From a virus: a stretch of DNA of 50,889 nucleotides. Position 1 is the stretch's first letter. Each line of letters opens with the position of its first letter. The stretch spans positions 1-50,889 of IMG/VR virus record IMGVR_UViG_3300048928_000164, one strand, 5' to 3'. The position numbers and the translations under genes are program-made. The notes under the pieces were generated by a model that was given only the letters and a program-made list of their open reading frames with translations, had not been told where the DNA came from and made no database searches. This document shows, piece by piece, positions 8,066-16,159 of this stretch.

Positions 8066-8093
8066 AAAAAAGCCCGCTCAATGGCGGGCTTTT
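8066..8093. terminator. Bidirectional rho-independent terminator
   Basis: Stem AAAAGCCCGC/GCGGGCTTTT with a 6-base loop, with A-tract and T-tract on either side. It serves the plus-strand gene ending at 8054 and the minus-strand cluster ending at 8113, which converge here. Confidence 0.92.
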
Positions 8094-8112
8094 CACATCG
8101 GTGCGGTATTGG

Positions 8113-8391
8113 TCAGCAGAGGTCACTGATCAGGATCGGTTGCTGCATCGTGTTGAAAACAGCCCCGTTGCCCGATGCGCGCATGTCTGCACGCAGCACC
8201 TGCTCACCGACGTCGGCGGCCTTATGCCAGTGGGCCAGGGTAAGCTTGAGGCGGCTCATGGCGACGGTCTGGCACTCATAGGCACGCCAGGCGCGGCAGA
8301 TGGTGCGGCAGACATCCAGCGGCACGCAAACCAGCGCCAAGCAGCCAGCCAGGGCCATTCCGATGTAACGGGTGATGTTCAGCATTCGCAT
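8113..8391 (-). CDS. Hypothetical small protein with N-terminal hydrophobic segment
   Basis: A 92-residue protein, last gene of the leftward small-gene cluster. Residues 6-25 ('ITRYIGMALAGCLALVCVPL') form a likely membrane segment or uncleaved signal; the rest is basic and Cys/Ala-rich. The ATG has a clear AGAGGA ribosome site 7 bases upstream. Not recognised; a small inner-membrane protein made early, for instance in superinfection exclusion, would fit but is speculation. Confidence 0.6.
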   Translation of the reverse strand: MRMLNITRYIGMALAGCLALVCVPLDVCRTICRAWRAYECQTVAMSRLKLTLAHWHKAADVGEQVLRADMRASGNGAVFNTMQQPILISDLC

Positions 8392-8499
8392 GGGTGAATC
8401 CTCTTGCGGTTGGTTGGGAAATTGCTTTGTGGGCGGTCAGTATAGCCGCGAAAATCGTTGTCGGGGGAATTGGCCCCAGTGGTTGCGCGCGTGCCGGTG

Positions 8500-8709
8500 C
8501 TACTCGGCGAGGGTCTCGAAAAGAGGCTCCTCTCCATAGGCCACGGCGAACACCACGGCGCCGCGCTCGTCGTAACAAATGGCGGTGTTATACGTGCTGT
8601 CGTTCAGCAAGAGGTGCCAGCCGGTGTCGGCGTCATAGATGCCACAGGGCACGTCACCGTGCTGTGACTTGATTTGCTCCAGGCGTTCGATCACTTCGCT
8701 TATTTTCAC
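8500..8709 (-). CDS. Small conserved-looking phage protein
   Basis: A 69-residue protein beginning 'MKISEVIERLEQIKSQHGDV', a pattern shared by many short phage proteins that start with an amphipathic helix followed by a small beta sheet carrying acidic and aromatic residues ('GIYDADTGWHLL'). No catalytic motif is visible. The start overlaps the stop of the upstream gene, so the two are probably translated together. Function unknown. Confidence 0.65.
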   Translation of the reverse strand: MKISEVIERLEQIKSQHGDVPCGIYDADTGWHLLLNDSTYNTAICYDERGAVVFAVAYGEEPLFETLAE

Positions 8710-9269
8710 TTGATCAGCTCCTCGGTCACCTTGACGGTGTCGCGCGCCATGGCGGCATCGATTGCGGCATCGAGATCAAGGCCATCGACCCCCATGAGGT
8801 TCTCGATAATCACGTCGTCCTCGCCGCACACGGCCAAGAACTCGGCCCCGTCGTTGTGCTTTGAGCGCAGCCACCGATACCGCTCGGCGTCCTTGCGCAG
8901 CTGCTCGTTCTCGACGAACTGCTCGTTGATGAGCCTGAACGCGTTCAGCATGGCGGCCTTGGCGTCGATGGCCCACATGGCTTTCTGCTGTTTTGTCTTG
9001 GCGTCGGGCAGATCGTCGCTGCAGCACGTCAAGGCCGACAGCACGTCGGCGACTACCTGGGAGCGTTGATCGGCCGGCACAACCGCATCCGCCTGGCCAA
9101 CCACGAAAGGCGCGCCGTCGGCGAAATAGCCTTGGCCGATCTCATGTTTCGGGCAATCGCACTTGCCCTCGGATGGAACGCCGAGGTGCACGGTGTCGAG
9201 CCCGCGGAACTCGATGAACCACGTTGCTTTATGCCCGTTCTGGCACTTCACTGGGATACCGATTTTCAT
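8706..9269 (-). CDS. Hypothetical protein with N-terminal Cys cluster
   Basis: A 187-residue protein. The N-terminal part has spaced cysteines ('CQNGHK' at residues 9-14 and 'CDCPKH') that could bind zinc; residues 105-140 contain a helical 'FRLINEQFVENEQLRKDAERY' segment common in phage proteins of the 'Ea22/ead' style. The ATG at 9269 is used because upstream sequence belongs to the next gene, whose stop overlaps it by a few bases. Function unknown; these genes are typically non-essential early cargo. Confidence 0.6.
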   Translation of the reverse strand: MKIGIPVKCQNGHKATWFIEFRGLDTVHLGVPSEGKCDCPKHEIGQGYFADGAPFVVGQADAVVPADQRSQVVADVLSALTCCSDDLPDAKTKQQKAMWAIDAKAAMLNAFRLINEQFVENEQLRKDAERYRWLRSKHNDGAEFLAVCGEDDVIIENLMGVDGLDLDAAIDAAMARDTVKVTEELIK

Positions 9270-9445
9270 GATGCATCCTCGTCTTTGACAGTTGCCGCAT
9301 CCAGGGCGGCGCGAAGCCACTCAGACCCGCCCAGCGCAACGAATTTGTCGTGCTGGGCGGGCGATACGCGGGCCTCGATCTTTTTGGTGAGTGGGTTGGT
9401 GGTGGGGCGGCCTGGCCGGCGCACTGGCACCGGCTTGGTCGTCAT
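9266..9445 (-). CDS. Small putative DNA-binding protein (ribbon-helix-helix-like)
   Basis: A 59-residue protein with a basic Pro/Arg-rich start ('PVRRPGRPTTNPLTKKIEARV') followed by a beta strand and two helices ('SPAQHDKFVALGGSEWLRAAL'). That is the size and layout of Arc/CopG-type repressors or of AT-hook plus helix proteins. It overlaps both neighbours (ATGA upstream, a few bases downstream). The DNA-binding call rests on pattern only. Confidence 0.6.
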   Translation of the reverse strand: MTTKPVPVRRPGRPTTNPLTKKIEARVSPAQHDKFVALGGSEWLRAALDAATVKDEDAS

Positions 9446-9591
9446 TCCTGCACCTGCTGCTGCTTGAGGAACAGTCGCTGCCGCTGGATCGAGCGCACGG
9501 ACTTGCCGAAACGGCGGGCGAGCACCGCGTTGGGCAGCTTGTGCTCGATGATCAGCTTGTTCTGCGCCTCGGTGAACTTGAGGGCTTCCAT
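9442..9591 (-). CDS. 49-residue helix-turn-helix miniprotein
   Basis: A short frame with a good match to a resolvase/Hin-type helix-turn-helix: 'FTEAQNKLIIEHKLPNAVLA' followed by 'RRFGKSVRSIQRQR'. The stop overlaps the next gene as ATGA, giving a coupled pair of small DNA-binding proteins. Its compact frame in an otherwise empty gap and its coupling support it as a real gene. It could be a transcription factor or a terminase-like DNA recognition module; function unproven. Confidence 0.6.
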   Translation of the reverse strand: MEALKFTEAQNKLIIEHKLPNAVLARRFGKSVRSIQRQRLFLKQQQVQE

Positions 9592-9608
9592 GGTACTGGC
9601 GAGGAGGC

Positions 9609-9926
9609 TCACATTGCAGCCTGCTGCGCCAGCGCGCCGTCAGGGTCGACCTTGAAGCACCAGTCGGCGGCCCGCTGCAGGTCGCGCTGCAAGATACCCT
9701 CAAGGAACTCGGGCGGGGTGGTTGACGCGTAGCTGAGTTCGTCGATAGTCATGCGCTCGGGCAGATTGTCGACGCCGGCGAAAGAGGCCACGGCGCGGAC
9801 GTCAAAACGAACCCAGCCGGATTCGGTTTTGCGATAGAACGAATACATCAGCGTGCTGCCGTCCTTCATGGAACTGTTGAGGATTACGGTTTCGCAGGTT
9901 GCGGTGCGCTTGGCGTTTCTGGTCAT
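9609..9926 (-). CDS. Hypothetical protein
   Basis: A 105-residue protein with mixed alpha/beta character ('SGWVRFDVRAVASFAGVDNL') and no motif I recognise. It sits in the run of small minus-strand genes with short spacers on both sides. Codon use resembles its neighbours. No signal peptide. Confidence 0.55.
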   Translation of the reverse strand: MTRNAKRTATCETVILNSSMKDGSTLMYSFYRKTESGWVRFDVRAVASFAGVDNLPERMTIDELSYASTTPPEFLEGILQRDLQRAADWCFKVDPDGALAQQAAM

Positions 9927-9936
9927 GGCTTTATCC

Positions 9937-10278
9937 TCAGTGCTTGGTAATGGCTGACATCATGACCCGGATGCTGTTGGCGTTCAGCACGCTCTGCATC
10001 GAGTCGAGGTCGTAGTGCATGGCGAAATTCGTGTACAGCAGGGCGACAGGAGATCGCTGGGCGCTCGGGAAATACGACTGCGCGGCGTAACCAGTGGCGA
10101 CCCCATCCTGCTTGTAGCCGACGCTCACCAGTACCGGCAATTGTAGGCGATGGCACTCGGCCAGAAGTGCGGACATGATCGGCGAGATCGTCGAGTTGAA
10201 CTCCTCGGTGCAGTCGAACAGCTCGGGCTTGGTGTTGGCCCATTCCTCCAGGCTGAAATTCTTTGCTTTGGGTTGCAT
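9937..10278 (-). CDS. Hypothetical protein
   Basis: A 113-residue protein, 10 bases upstream of the previous gene. It begins 'MQPKAKNFSLEEWANTKPEL' and continues with helices and a strand pair 'LPVLVSVGYKQDG'. No domain recognised. The overall size and acidic N-terminus are like accessory phage proteins of unknown role. Confidence 0.55.
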   Translation of the reverse strand: MQPKAKNFSLEEWANTKPELFDCTEEFNSTISPIMSALLAECHRLQLPVLVSVGYKQDGVATGYAAQSYFPSAQRSPVALLYTNFAMHYDLDSMQSVLNANSIRVMMSAITKH

Positions 10279-10320
10279 GGCTTTTGCCTCTTGGTTATTG
10301 GCCCATGGTGGGCGGGTGGA

Positions 10321-10653
10321 TCAGAAAGAAGTTTTCAGGGCGCCAGCACGGCGGGCTTTTTCGGCGTTGACCGTTTCAAGGCAGCCCTCGAGCATGCCCA
10401 CGCGCACCTCGGCCGGCGTCAGGTCGCCATTGCGGTACACCAGCACCGCAACACGCTTGTACGCGTCCACCATGCCGCGCCCAGAGCGTTCGCTGACGAC
10501 CTGCAGCACGTTGGCCAGGCTCTCGCCGCCATCACGCACCTCGGCAACGCCTTGGGCGAACACGGCGAGGTTTTCGCAACGGTCTTCGGGGGTGTCGGCG
10601 TGCGCGGCGGTGCAAGCCAGCGCGAGCGCGGCGATGAACATTTTGATTTTCAT
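10321..10653 (-). CDS. Small exported protein with signal peptide
   Basis: A 110-residue protein with a classic Sec signal, 'MKIKMFIAALALACTAAHA', with cleavage probable after residue 19. The mature part is about 90 residues with three cysteines ('CENLAVF', 'GCLETV') and an Arg/Glu-rich helix; it should be periplasmic. The ATG at 10653 is chosen because it opens the signal sequence. Exported phage early proteins often alter the envelope or block superinfection; the target here is unknown. Confidence 0.65.
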   Translation of the reverse strand: MKIKMFIAALALACTAAHADTPEDRCENLAVFAQGVAEVRDGGESLANVLQVVSERSGRGMVDAYKRVAVLVYRNGDLTPAEVRVGMLEGCLETVNAEKARRAGALKTSF

Positions 10654-10699
10654 GGGTGGAGCCCTCGGTGCGCCTCGAGTAGACCGTCGAGGCATCGGC

Positions 10700-10828
10700 T
10701 TAAACCGTTTCGAACTTGATCTCGCAGAACCACCCGTGATCGCCCCACGAGAGGAACTCCTCGTAGTGCATGGCGAACTCGGTGGACATCCACCAGACCA
10801 AGCCGTCCCGAATCCTTGGCGTGATCAT
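10700..10828 (-). CDS. 42-residue hypothetical protein
   Basis: A short frame rich in Trp and acidic residues ('GLVWWMSTEFAMHYEEFLSW'). ATG at 10828 is chosen because AGGAG lies upstream at suitable spacing; longer versions from ATG 10873 or TTG 10951 lack a clear ribosome site, and a hairpin occupies 10862-10882. Its 'FAMHYEEFLSW' resembles 'TNFAMHYDLDSMQS' in the protein at 9937-10278, so the two may be distantly related. Confidence 0.4.
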   Translation of the reverse strand: MITPRIRDGLVWWMSTEFAMHYEEFLSWGDHGWFCEIKFETV

Positions 10829-10861
10829 GGTGCTCTGCTCCTGCGGGTGCTTGTACTGGCA

Positions 10862-10882
10862 AAGCCCGCACATGGCGGGCTT
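10862..10882 (-). terminator. Terminator-like hairpin within the small-gene cluster
   Basis: A perfect 8-bp stem AAGCCCGC/GCGGGCTT with a 5-base loop. The stem is almost that of the terminator at 8066-8093, but the T tract on the minus strand is short (TTTG). It may attenuate rather than end transcription. Confidence 0.4.
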
Positions 10883-11011
10883 GCGGTCAGCTTGTGTGCC
10901 GATTTTTGGTCGGCGGGCGCATGGCGGCGTCCTCGGTTGGTTGTTTGCCAAAAATTATGGTCTTTGCACTGATTCAGCCCCAGTTAAGGGGCTTGAGGTG
11001 GGCGGGGTTGG

Positions 11012-11134
11012 TTAGCGGCGCAGCGCTTTGTATTCCTTGATTGCTTCGCGCTGCTCCGCGGTGCTCATGTGGTTGAAGCAGCGGCCATTCGATTTCAGCC
11101 AAGTCATGAATGCTTCGGTGTTGAAGTTGGTCAT
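11012..11134 (-). CDS. 40-residue hypothetical protein, start of the small-gene cluster
   Basis: A compact frame, 'MTNFNTEAFMTWLKSNGRCF' followed by a helical basic tail ending 'KEYKALRR'. A GGAG ribosome site precedes the ATG at good spacing. It is the first gene after the primase terminator and so the first of a separate transcription unit. Function unknown. Confidence 0.5.
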   Translation of the reverse strand: MTNFNTEAFMTWLKSNGRCFNHMSTAEQREAIKEYKALRR

Positions 11135-11215
11135 CTCATCTTGCTCCGTTGTTCGTTTCGATGGCGTGATTATGTCCTGACGTAATTATCCACGATAGTA
11201 CCACTCGTCGGAAAC
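11135..11215 (-). promoter_or_regulatory. Weak candidate promoter for the small-gene cluster
   Basis: On the minus strand a GATAAT hexamer with a poor -35 (TTCCGA) 17 bases upstream lies between the primase terminator and the 40-residue gene. A promoter is needed here by position; the sequence match is only fair. Confidence 0.3.
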
Positions 11216-11217
11216 GC

Positions 11218-11240
11218 AAAAACCCGACATAAGCCGGGTT
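11218..11240 (-). terminator. Rho-independent terminator after the primase gene
   Basis: On the minus strand, stem AACCCG/CGGGTT with an 8-base loop followed by a TTTTT run, 19 bases past the primase-helicase stop. It closes the leftward early operon. Confidence 0.8.
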
Positions 11241-11258
11241 GCGGTATTGCGGTGCGGA

Positions 11259-14126
11259 TCAGTCGCCCATCACGTCAGCGACGGCCAGCTCGGTGCAGCG
11301 GTAACCGACCGTGCCGAACTTGCGGGCGTCCAGCTTGGCAGCGCCCTTGATGCGCTGCAGGGTGCGCGGGTAGCTCTCGCTCCACGACGTTTCCAGCAGA
11401 ACCCGCTTCATTTCCCGGTGACCGCTGGCGATCCTGATGACCTTAACCCCGTCGCGTTCCGTCGCCATGATACCCATGCGCAGCAATGTGCCTCGGCACT
11501 CGTCGCCGCTCACCTCGTAATCCTTGTTGCCTGGCAGGCCGGCAGCCTTGGCCACCAGCTCGGCTATGCTTCGCGACTTGACGCCGTGCTGGGCTGTCTC
11601 GACCCGAACGATGTGCGAAAGGATGTGACGCAAGCACATGGCCTCGTCGTTGCCCTCGGTGGTCTCAGTGATCTCATCCCAGTTCTGGCGCTCGATCCAC
11701 TCGACGGCTTTCTCGCGGCTGATGACGCCCGTGCTGTGAAGGCCGTAGGCGCCCGCCAGCAGCGTGCCGATCTGGTCGCCCATGCGTCGGTCTTTCAGGG
11801 CCAGCGCGGCGGCCTCGGCGAATACTTGGGCGTTGTGGCGGATGACCGGGATCATGCGGATCGCCCGGGCCTGCAGCTGTTGGATGTAGTTCTCGGTCAG
11901 CGTGTCGAGCAGGTTGGTTTTCATCAGCTTGAACTCGGCGAGGCTTTCCGGCGTTTCCGGCTCGCCGTACAGGCCCAGCACCGTCACCCGGGTGCGGGCA
12001 GCGTGCTGGCGCAGGTTCACCCCAATCGAGGCGAACGCGAACATGGCCCGCGTCTTGAAGCTGGCGGCCCGGCCATCAGCACCGCCTTTCAACAGGTCGG
12101 CCCCGGTCTCGCTGCTGGCGCGGGTCACCATGGCCAGCACGTCCTCAACCCGCTCGGCAGCCTTCTTGCGCTCGCTCTCGAATTCGTCGAACACCACCGG
12201 GCGGGCATCGTGCAGCAGCGCCTGGCGTATGCCGGCCTCGGATGTGTCGCCCTCGACCTTGAGAGCGGGACCATCCAGGCACCGGCCAATGATGTCCACC
12301 ATTACAGTCGTTTTGCCGGAACCGGCGCCGCCCGTGATCCAGATGTGCGGCCGCCAGCCGATGGCCCCGCAGATCGGCGCGAGGAACACCCAGCCGGCCA
12401 GCAACTTGCCACTGATTGGCCGCTCCCACCGCAGGCGCTCGCAGATCTGCACCAGTTTGACGCTGTCGGCATTGCCGAGCGGGTCGTTGAACGACAGCTT
12501 GATCGGCTTCCCGGCCTCGTACACGAACGTGCTGGGCGCGTCTCGCAGATTGAATTCCTCGGGCTCGCCGTCGGGCGTACCCAGCACCACACGGTTGCCC
12601 AGGTGAACAGCCCACTTTCCTCTATCCCACCAGGCACCACGGCCCCGGATCAATTCAGGGTCCCAGATACCAATGCGCTGCGCCTGCTGAATCAATGCGT
12701 CGGCGGCCATATCCCAGTTCGTTCCGTCGCCTGATCGCTTCTCGGCCGGGAAATTGTCTTTCCAATAGAGCAGGCTGGCCAGCTGCAACAGGTTGAGTTT
12801 CGTGTGCTGCCCGGGCACCAGCGCGGTAACCTGGGGGATGCCGTCGGGCAGGTAGAAGGCACGTCCACGGTCCCATCCCAGGATGCGGAACGGGCGCTGC
12901 TCGGGCGGGCGGGTCGGACGCTCCTCACGGGGCGGCGGCGTGTTGTCGTTGGCAGGGTCGTCGAACTGGTGGTCGTACTGCTCGTATTCGCCCAGCGGCA
13001 CCTCTTCGAATTGATGCTGCTCGGCATAGGCGACAGACCGCTCAAAGATCTCGGCGGGCGTCGCGATGTTCTCCTTGAGGTAGGCCATTACCTGCTCGCC
13101 GGTCCAGCCATCGGCCTCAAGGTCTGCCAGGTCATAGCCATTCGGCCACTCGCCGCCGGGTGCAGGCACTGCCACGATCCGCATGGTGGCGCCGTGCTGT
13201 TCGGTCAGCTGGGCGATCCGCATCATGGCACCCATGCCAGGTTGCTCGGCGTACGCCTTGAGCTGTCCTGCCTGCGGGTGGTTCTCGGCATATGCCTGGC
13301 TGTCGCAGTCGGGCCAGCCGACTATTTTGCGGCCGGTGAGCGCCATCCATAGAGCCTTATCGACTGCCTTGCATCCGCCTGGCCACGTCATAACGATGAC
13401 CGGATAGTCGGCCAGCAGCCGGCGGCCAGCGTCGGCGGCCTTCTCGCCCTCGACCAATATGATGTTGGCGGCGCGGGCGTCGTCCGATACGTCGATTAAC
13501 TCCATGCCGTACAGAGGTCGCGGCTCGATCAGGGCGCCCTGCTTGAACTTCTCCTCGCCCGTCGCGGTGTTGGTTTTCCAGCACACCGGGATCACGTCCT
13601 TGCCGATGCTTCCATCTGGCTTGGTGAACTCGACCCGGCAGGTGTAGGCCAGCACGTTGCCATCGAGGTCCTTGTAAGGCCATGCCGCGACGACCTGCTG
13701 CTCGATCCATTCGCCGTCTCGGTTGACGTAGAGGGTGGTGGGCGGTTTCGCACTGGCGGGCGCAACGCCGTGTTTCCACTCGTCAACCTTGAACTGCTTG
13801 ACCTTACCGTGCCGCTGCTTGGCATTGTCGTTTGCCACCGCGGTGCCGCCGCCAGCCAGCTCGGCGAACCGTTCGAGCGCCTCGGGAAAGTCGAGTTGAT
13901 AATATTCCTGAATGAACTGGATGTGATCGCCGCCGGCGCCGCACCCTGCGCAGTAGTAGAACTCTCGGCCGCTGCCGAACGACACGGCGAACGACGGCGT
14001 CTTCTCCTTGTGGAACGGGCAGAGACCCTTAAATTCCTTGCCATTTTTTTTCAGGTCCACCACGTCGCCGATCAGGTCGGCAAGCGGCAGGCGTTCTTTT
14101 AATTTGGCGATGTCGTGACGAGCCAT
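11259..14126 (-). CDS. Bifunctional primase-helicase (CHC2 zinc finger, Toprim, DUF927-type ATPase)
   Basis: A 955-residue replication protein. It begins with a CHC2 primase zinc finger (C36-x2-H39-x19-C59-x2-C62), then a Toprim-like region with 'ILVEGEKAADAGRRLL', and in the C-terminal half an ATPase with Walker A 'ITGGAGSGKTT' (K605) and a probable Walker B 'PVVFDEFE'. It should both lay primers and unwind DNA at the phage origin, like phage P4 alpha. Two 'ANDN' motifs lie in its linkers. ATG at 14126 is chosen for its TGAGGA ribosome site. Last gene of the leftward early operon. Confidence 0.93.
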   Translation of the reverse strand: MARHDIAKLKERLPLADLIGDVVDLKKNGKEFKGLCPFHKEKTPSFAVSFGSGREFYYCAGCGAGGDHIQFIQEYYQLDFPEALERFAELAGGGTAVANDNAKQRHGKVKQFKVDEWKHGVAPASAKPPTTLYVNRDGEWIEQQVVAAWPYKDLDGNVLAYTCRVEFTKPDGSIGKDVIPVCWKTNTATGEEKFKQGALIEPRPLYGMELIDVSDDARAANIILVEGEKAADAGRRLLADYPVIVMTWPGGCKAVDKALWMALTGRKIVGWPDCDSQAYAENHPQAGQLKAYAEQPGMGAMMRIAQLTEQHGATMRIVAVPAPGGEWPNGYDLADLEADGWTGEQVMAYLKENIATPAEIFERSVAYAEQHQFEEVPLGEYEQYDHQFDDPANDNTPPPREERPTRPPEQRPFRILGWDRGRAFYLPDGIPQVTALVPGQHTKLNLLQLASLLYWKDNFPAEKRSGDGTNWDMAADALIQQAQRIGIWDPELIRGRGAWWDRGKWAVHLGNRVVLGTPDGEPEEFNLRDAPSTFVYEAGKPIKLSFNDPLGNADSVKLVQICERLRWERPISGKLLAGWVFLAPICGAIGWRPHIWITGGAGSGKTTVMVDIIGRCLDGPALKVEGDTSEAGIRQALLHDARPVVFDEFESERKKAAERVEDVLAMVTRASSETGADLLKGGADGRAASFKTRAMFAFASIGVNLRQHAARTRVTVLGLYGEPETPESLAEFKLMKTNLLDTLTENYIQQLQARAIRMIPVIRHNAQVFAEAAALALKDRRMGDQIGTLLAGAYGLHSTGVISREKAVEWIERQNWDEITETTEGNDEAMCLRHILSHIVRVETAQHGVKSRSIAELVAKAAGLPGNKDYEVSGDECRGTLLRMGIMATERDGVKVIRIASGHREMKRVLLETSWSESYPRTLQRIKGAAKLDARKFGTVGYRCTELAVADVMGD

Positions 14127-14134
14127 GGTAATCC

Positions 14135-15700
14135 TCAACCGACCAAACTGGCGGCGCTGGCGGGGTTGTTATCGTTTGCGTGCTCGAGCATACGCACTTG
14201 CGCGTCGATGCGTCTGGCAATCCACCGCACGCAGTCGATGGCCTTGCTGTTGCCGATGGCCTTGTAACGTGGCCCATCGGCGGCCATGAGCATCCAGCCG
14301 TCGGCGACCTTGTCCCACATATCGGCCGGTCGCTGATCGGTGACTTTGCGCTGCTTATAGAGGCGCACCGGGATGCGGGTGTAATCGTCAGGGAAGCCCT
14401 GTAGGCGCTCGCACTCGCGAGGTGTCAGTCGGCGGACCTGGGCACCATGCGAAAGCAGGCTGTCAGCGGTATCGGCATCGGTGCCCATCGGGCGATCACC
14501 GCCGGTAACGTTGCCGCCGGCGCGAATGGTCGGGCACACGTTGACATGCGGCACACTGATAATCGGTTGGCCCCAGCCGGTGCCGTCCTCGCTCGCGTCA
14601 AAACCTTCGGCCTTGAGCGTGTGAGTGATTTCGCCGGTAATGCACAGCACCGCGTTCTCTTGCCCGCTATTCCGGCCGAGCGTGTGGGCCTGATCGATAC
14701 TGACGCAAGGGTCTTGCGTGCCGTGCACGACGATGGGCGCCTCGTGATTGCACGTCAGGGTCGGCGCACGGTTGACCCCGATCTCGGCGTTCGGCTGCCC
14801 GTGGGCCATGCATATCAAATTGACGTCGTCGCCACGGTCAGCCTTGGGCGTGCCGGCCAGCAGGGTGTCAGCCAGCACCGGCAAGAAGTGGCCCGCCGCC
14901 GCACCCTCGGGACGACCGCCTGCGCCGCCGCTGTAGGCGTTACTGGTAATGGCGCCAGCAGTCAGGGGGATGTCGTCGGTGCTATACCCGCCACTGCTGC
15001 GAGAGCCGCCTGCAAGGGTGCCGGCAACGTCTTTGCCCGCGCCTCGGCTCGGCGCAGTATCCCGGCGCACGCCTTCGCGCTCAAAAAGTACCGCTGCGGG
15101 ATCGAACCCTGCTCGAGCACTTGCGACAACGAACACACGGCGGCGTCGTTGGGCCAATCCGAAATATTGGGCATCCAGAACCCGCCATGCAGCTGCTCGC
15201 GTGGGTCCATACACACAACCAGCGTTCGACCATTTTCCCCCTGACGGCTCGAGCGCAACGGATTCGCCCACCAAGGCGCCAAGGAAGCACCCGAACGCGT
15301 TGCCTTTGTCCGAGAGTACGCCGGGCACGTTTTCCCACCAGACGACGCACTCACCGTCTCCTCTTGCGGTTCGAACATGGTCAATTGCATCTGCCAGCTC
15401 CACGAATTTGATTGTCAATTGGCCGCGAGCATCCTCGAGGCCGGCACGCATACCGGCGACGCTGAATGCTTGGCACGGGGTTCCGCCCACCAGAAGGCTA
15501 GGCGCATGCACACGGCCCGCGAGCACGTCGCGGGCAATCTTGGTCATGTCGCCGAGGTTAGGGACTTGAGGGTAATGGTGAGCCAACACAGCGCTCGGGA
15601 ATGCCTCGATCTCGGCGAACCAAGACGGTTTCCAGCCAAGCGGATGCACGGCAACCGTCGCGGCCTCGATGCCACTGCACACGCTGCCGTAGTCGATCAT
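14135..15700 (-). CDS. DNA (cytosine-5) methyltransferase
   Basis: A 521-residue C5-cytosine methyltransferase. Visible motifs: I 'YGSVCSGIEA' (4-13), catalytic IV 'GGTPCQAFS' (Cys76), VI 'WENVPG' (E123), VIII 'LAQRRRRVF' (182-190), IX 'RRLTPRECERLQGFP', and X 'GPRYKAIGNS'. Between VIII and IX lies an unusually long (about 200 residue) Gly/Thr-rich variable region that includes target recognition. It should protect phage DNA from host restriction. Its ATG overlaps the DUF4406 stop. The C-terminus carries the 'HANDNNP' motif. Confidence 0.95.
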   Translation of the reverse strand: MIDYGSVCSGIEAATVAVHPLGWKPSWFAEIEAFPSAVLAHHYPQVPNLGDMTKIARDVLAGRVHAPSLLVGGTPCQAFSVAGMRAGLEDARGQLTIKFVELADAIDHVRTARGDGECVVWWENVPGVLSDKGNAFGCFLGALVGESVALEPSGGKWSNAGCVYGPTRAAAWRVLDAQYFGLAQRRRRVFVVASARAGFDPAAVLFEREGVRRDTAPSRGAGKDVAGTLAGGSRSSGGYSTDDIPLTAGAITSNAYSGGAGGRPEGAAAGHFLPVLADTLLAGTPKADRGDDVNLICMAHGQPNAEIGVNRAPTLTCNHEAPIVVHGTQDPCVSIDQAHTLGRNSGQENAVLCITGEITHTLKAEGFDASEDGTGWGQPIISVPHVNVCPTIRAGGNVTGGDRPMGTDADTADSLLSHGAQVRRLTPRECERLQGFPDDYTRIPVRLYKQRKVTDQRPADMWDKVADGWMLMAADGPRYKAIGNSKAIDCVRWIARRIDAQVRMLEHANDNNPASAASLVG

Positions 15701-16095
15701 AGCCGTACGCCTGCCCGAATTTTTTGCGGTTCGCTTGACTTGTCCTCGACGAATTTCTGCGCGCTCGGCAGCAGGTGAAGGGCATCGTAAACCGGGATGC
15801 CGCGCAGGGTGGCTTCGGCGATCTCGGCACGCGTTCCGCTCGACATTTCCCAGCCCGGCACCAGCACCACAGCATCAGCCCGACGCAGCAGCTCCATGGT
15901 GCTCTCTAACCAGAACTCGTCCTGCAGGCCCGGTAGGGTCTCGTCGAGGTGGCCGGTGTTGGCGTGCGGAATAATCGGGCTCCACCCTTTGACGCAGCAG
16001 AGCTTTCCGACGTGGCGTGCTGCCTGAATGTTCAGTTCAACGCCGGCGCGATTCGGGGCGCGGTATGGGCCCGCGACGTAAACGACAGGGATCAT
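15697..16095 (-). CDS. DUF4406 / nucleoside 2-deoxyribosyltransferase-like protein
   Basis: A 132-residue protein beginning 'VVYVAGPYRAP', the nucleotide-binding signature of the DUF4406/deoxyribosyltransferase fold, with 'NIQAARHVGKLCCVKGWSPI' and 'RADAVVLVPGWEMSSGTRAEI' as later family motifs. Such proteins act on nucleosides or nucleotides; the phage versions have no settled role. ATG at 16095 is chosen over TTG 16101. It follows the operator-promoter site at 16128-16157 and is coupled to the C5 methyltransferase. Confidence 0.8.
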   Translation of the reverse strand: MIPVVYVAGPYRAPNRAGVELNIQAARHVGKLCCVKGWSPIIPHANTGHLDETLPGLQDEFWLESTMELLRRADAVVLVPGWEMSSGTRAEIAEATLRGIPVYDALHLLPSAQKFVEDKSSEPQKIRAGVRL

Positions 16096-16127
16096 ATTCA
16101 ATACTCGTATGTTGGGGAGAGGCCTGC

Positions 16128-16157
16128 ATTATTGCGTAGAGTGTTGCGCAATAGCAA
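16128..16157 (-). promoter_or_regulatory. Promoter with operator repeat, site A
   Basis: On the minus strand TTGCTA (16157-16152), an 18-bp spacer and AATAAT (16133-16128). The dyad TATTGCG/CGCAATA spans the site, a relative of the repeats at 20.2, 24.75 and 30.43 kb. It would drive DUF4406, the C5 methyltransferase and the primase. Confidence 0.5.
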
Positions 16158-16159
16158 AT

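Noticed and set aside
10829-10951. N-terminal extension of the 42-residue protein from TTG 10951
   Set aside because: No ribosome site and the stretch includes a perfect terminator-like hairpin (10862-10882).
11247-12734. A 495-codon plus-strand frame opposite the primase, and a 445-codon one opposite the sheath (46681-48018)
   Set aside because: Both are shadows in high-GC third-position context with no ribosome sites and no recognisable domains.
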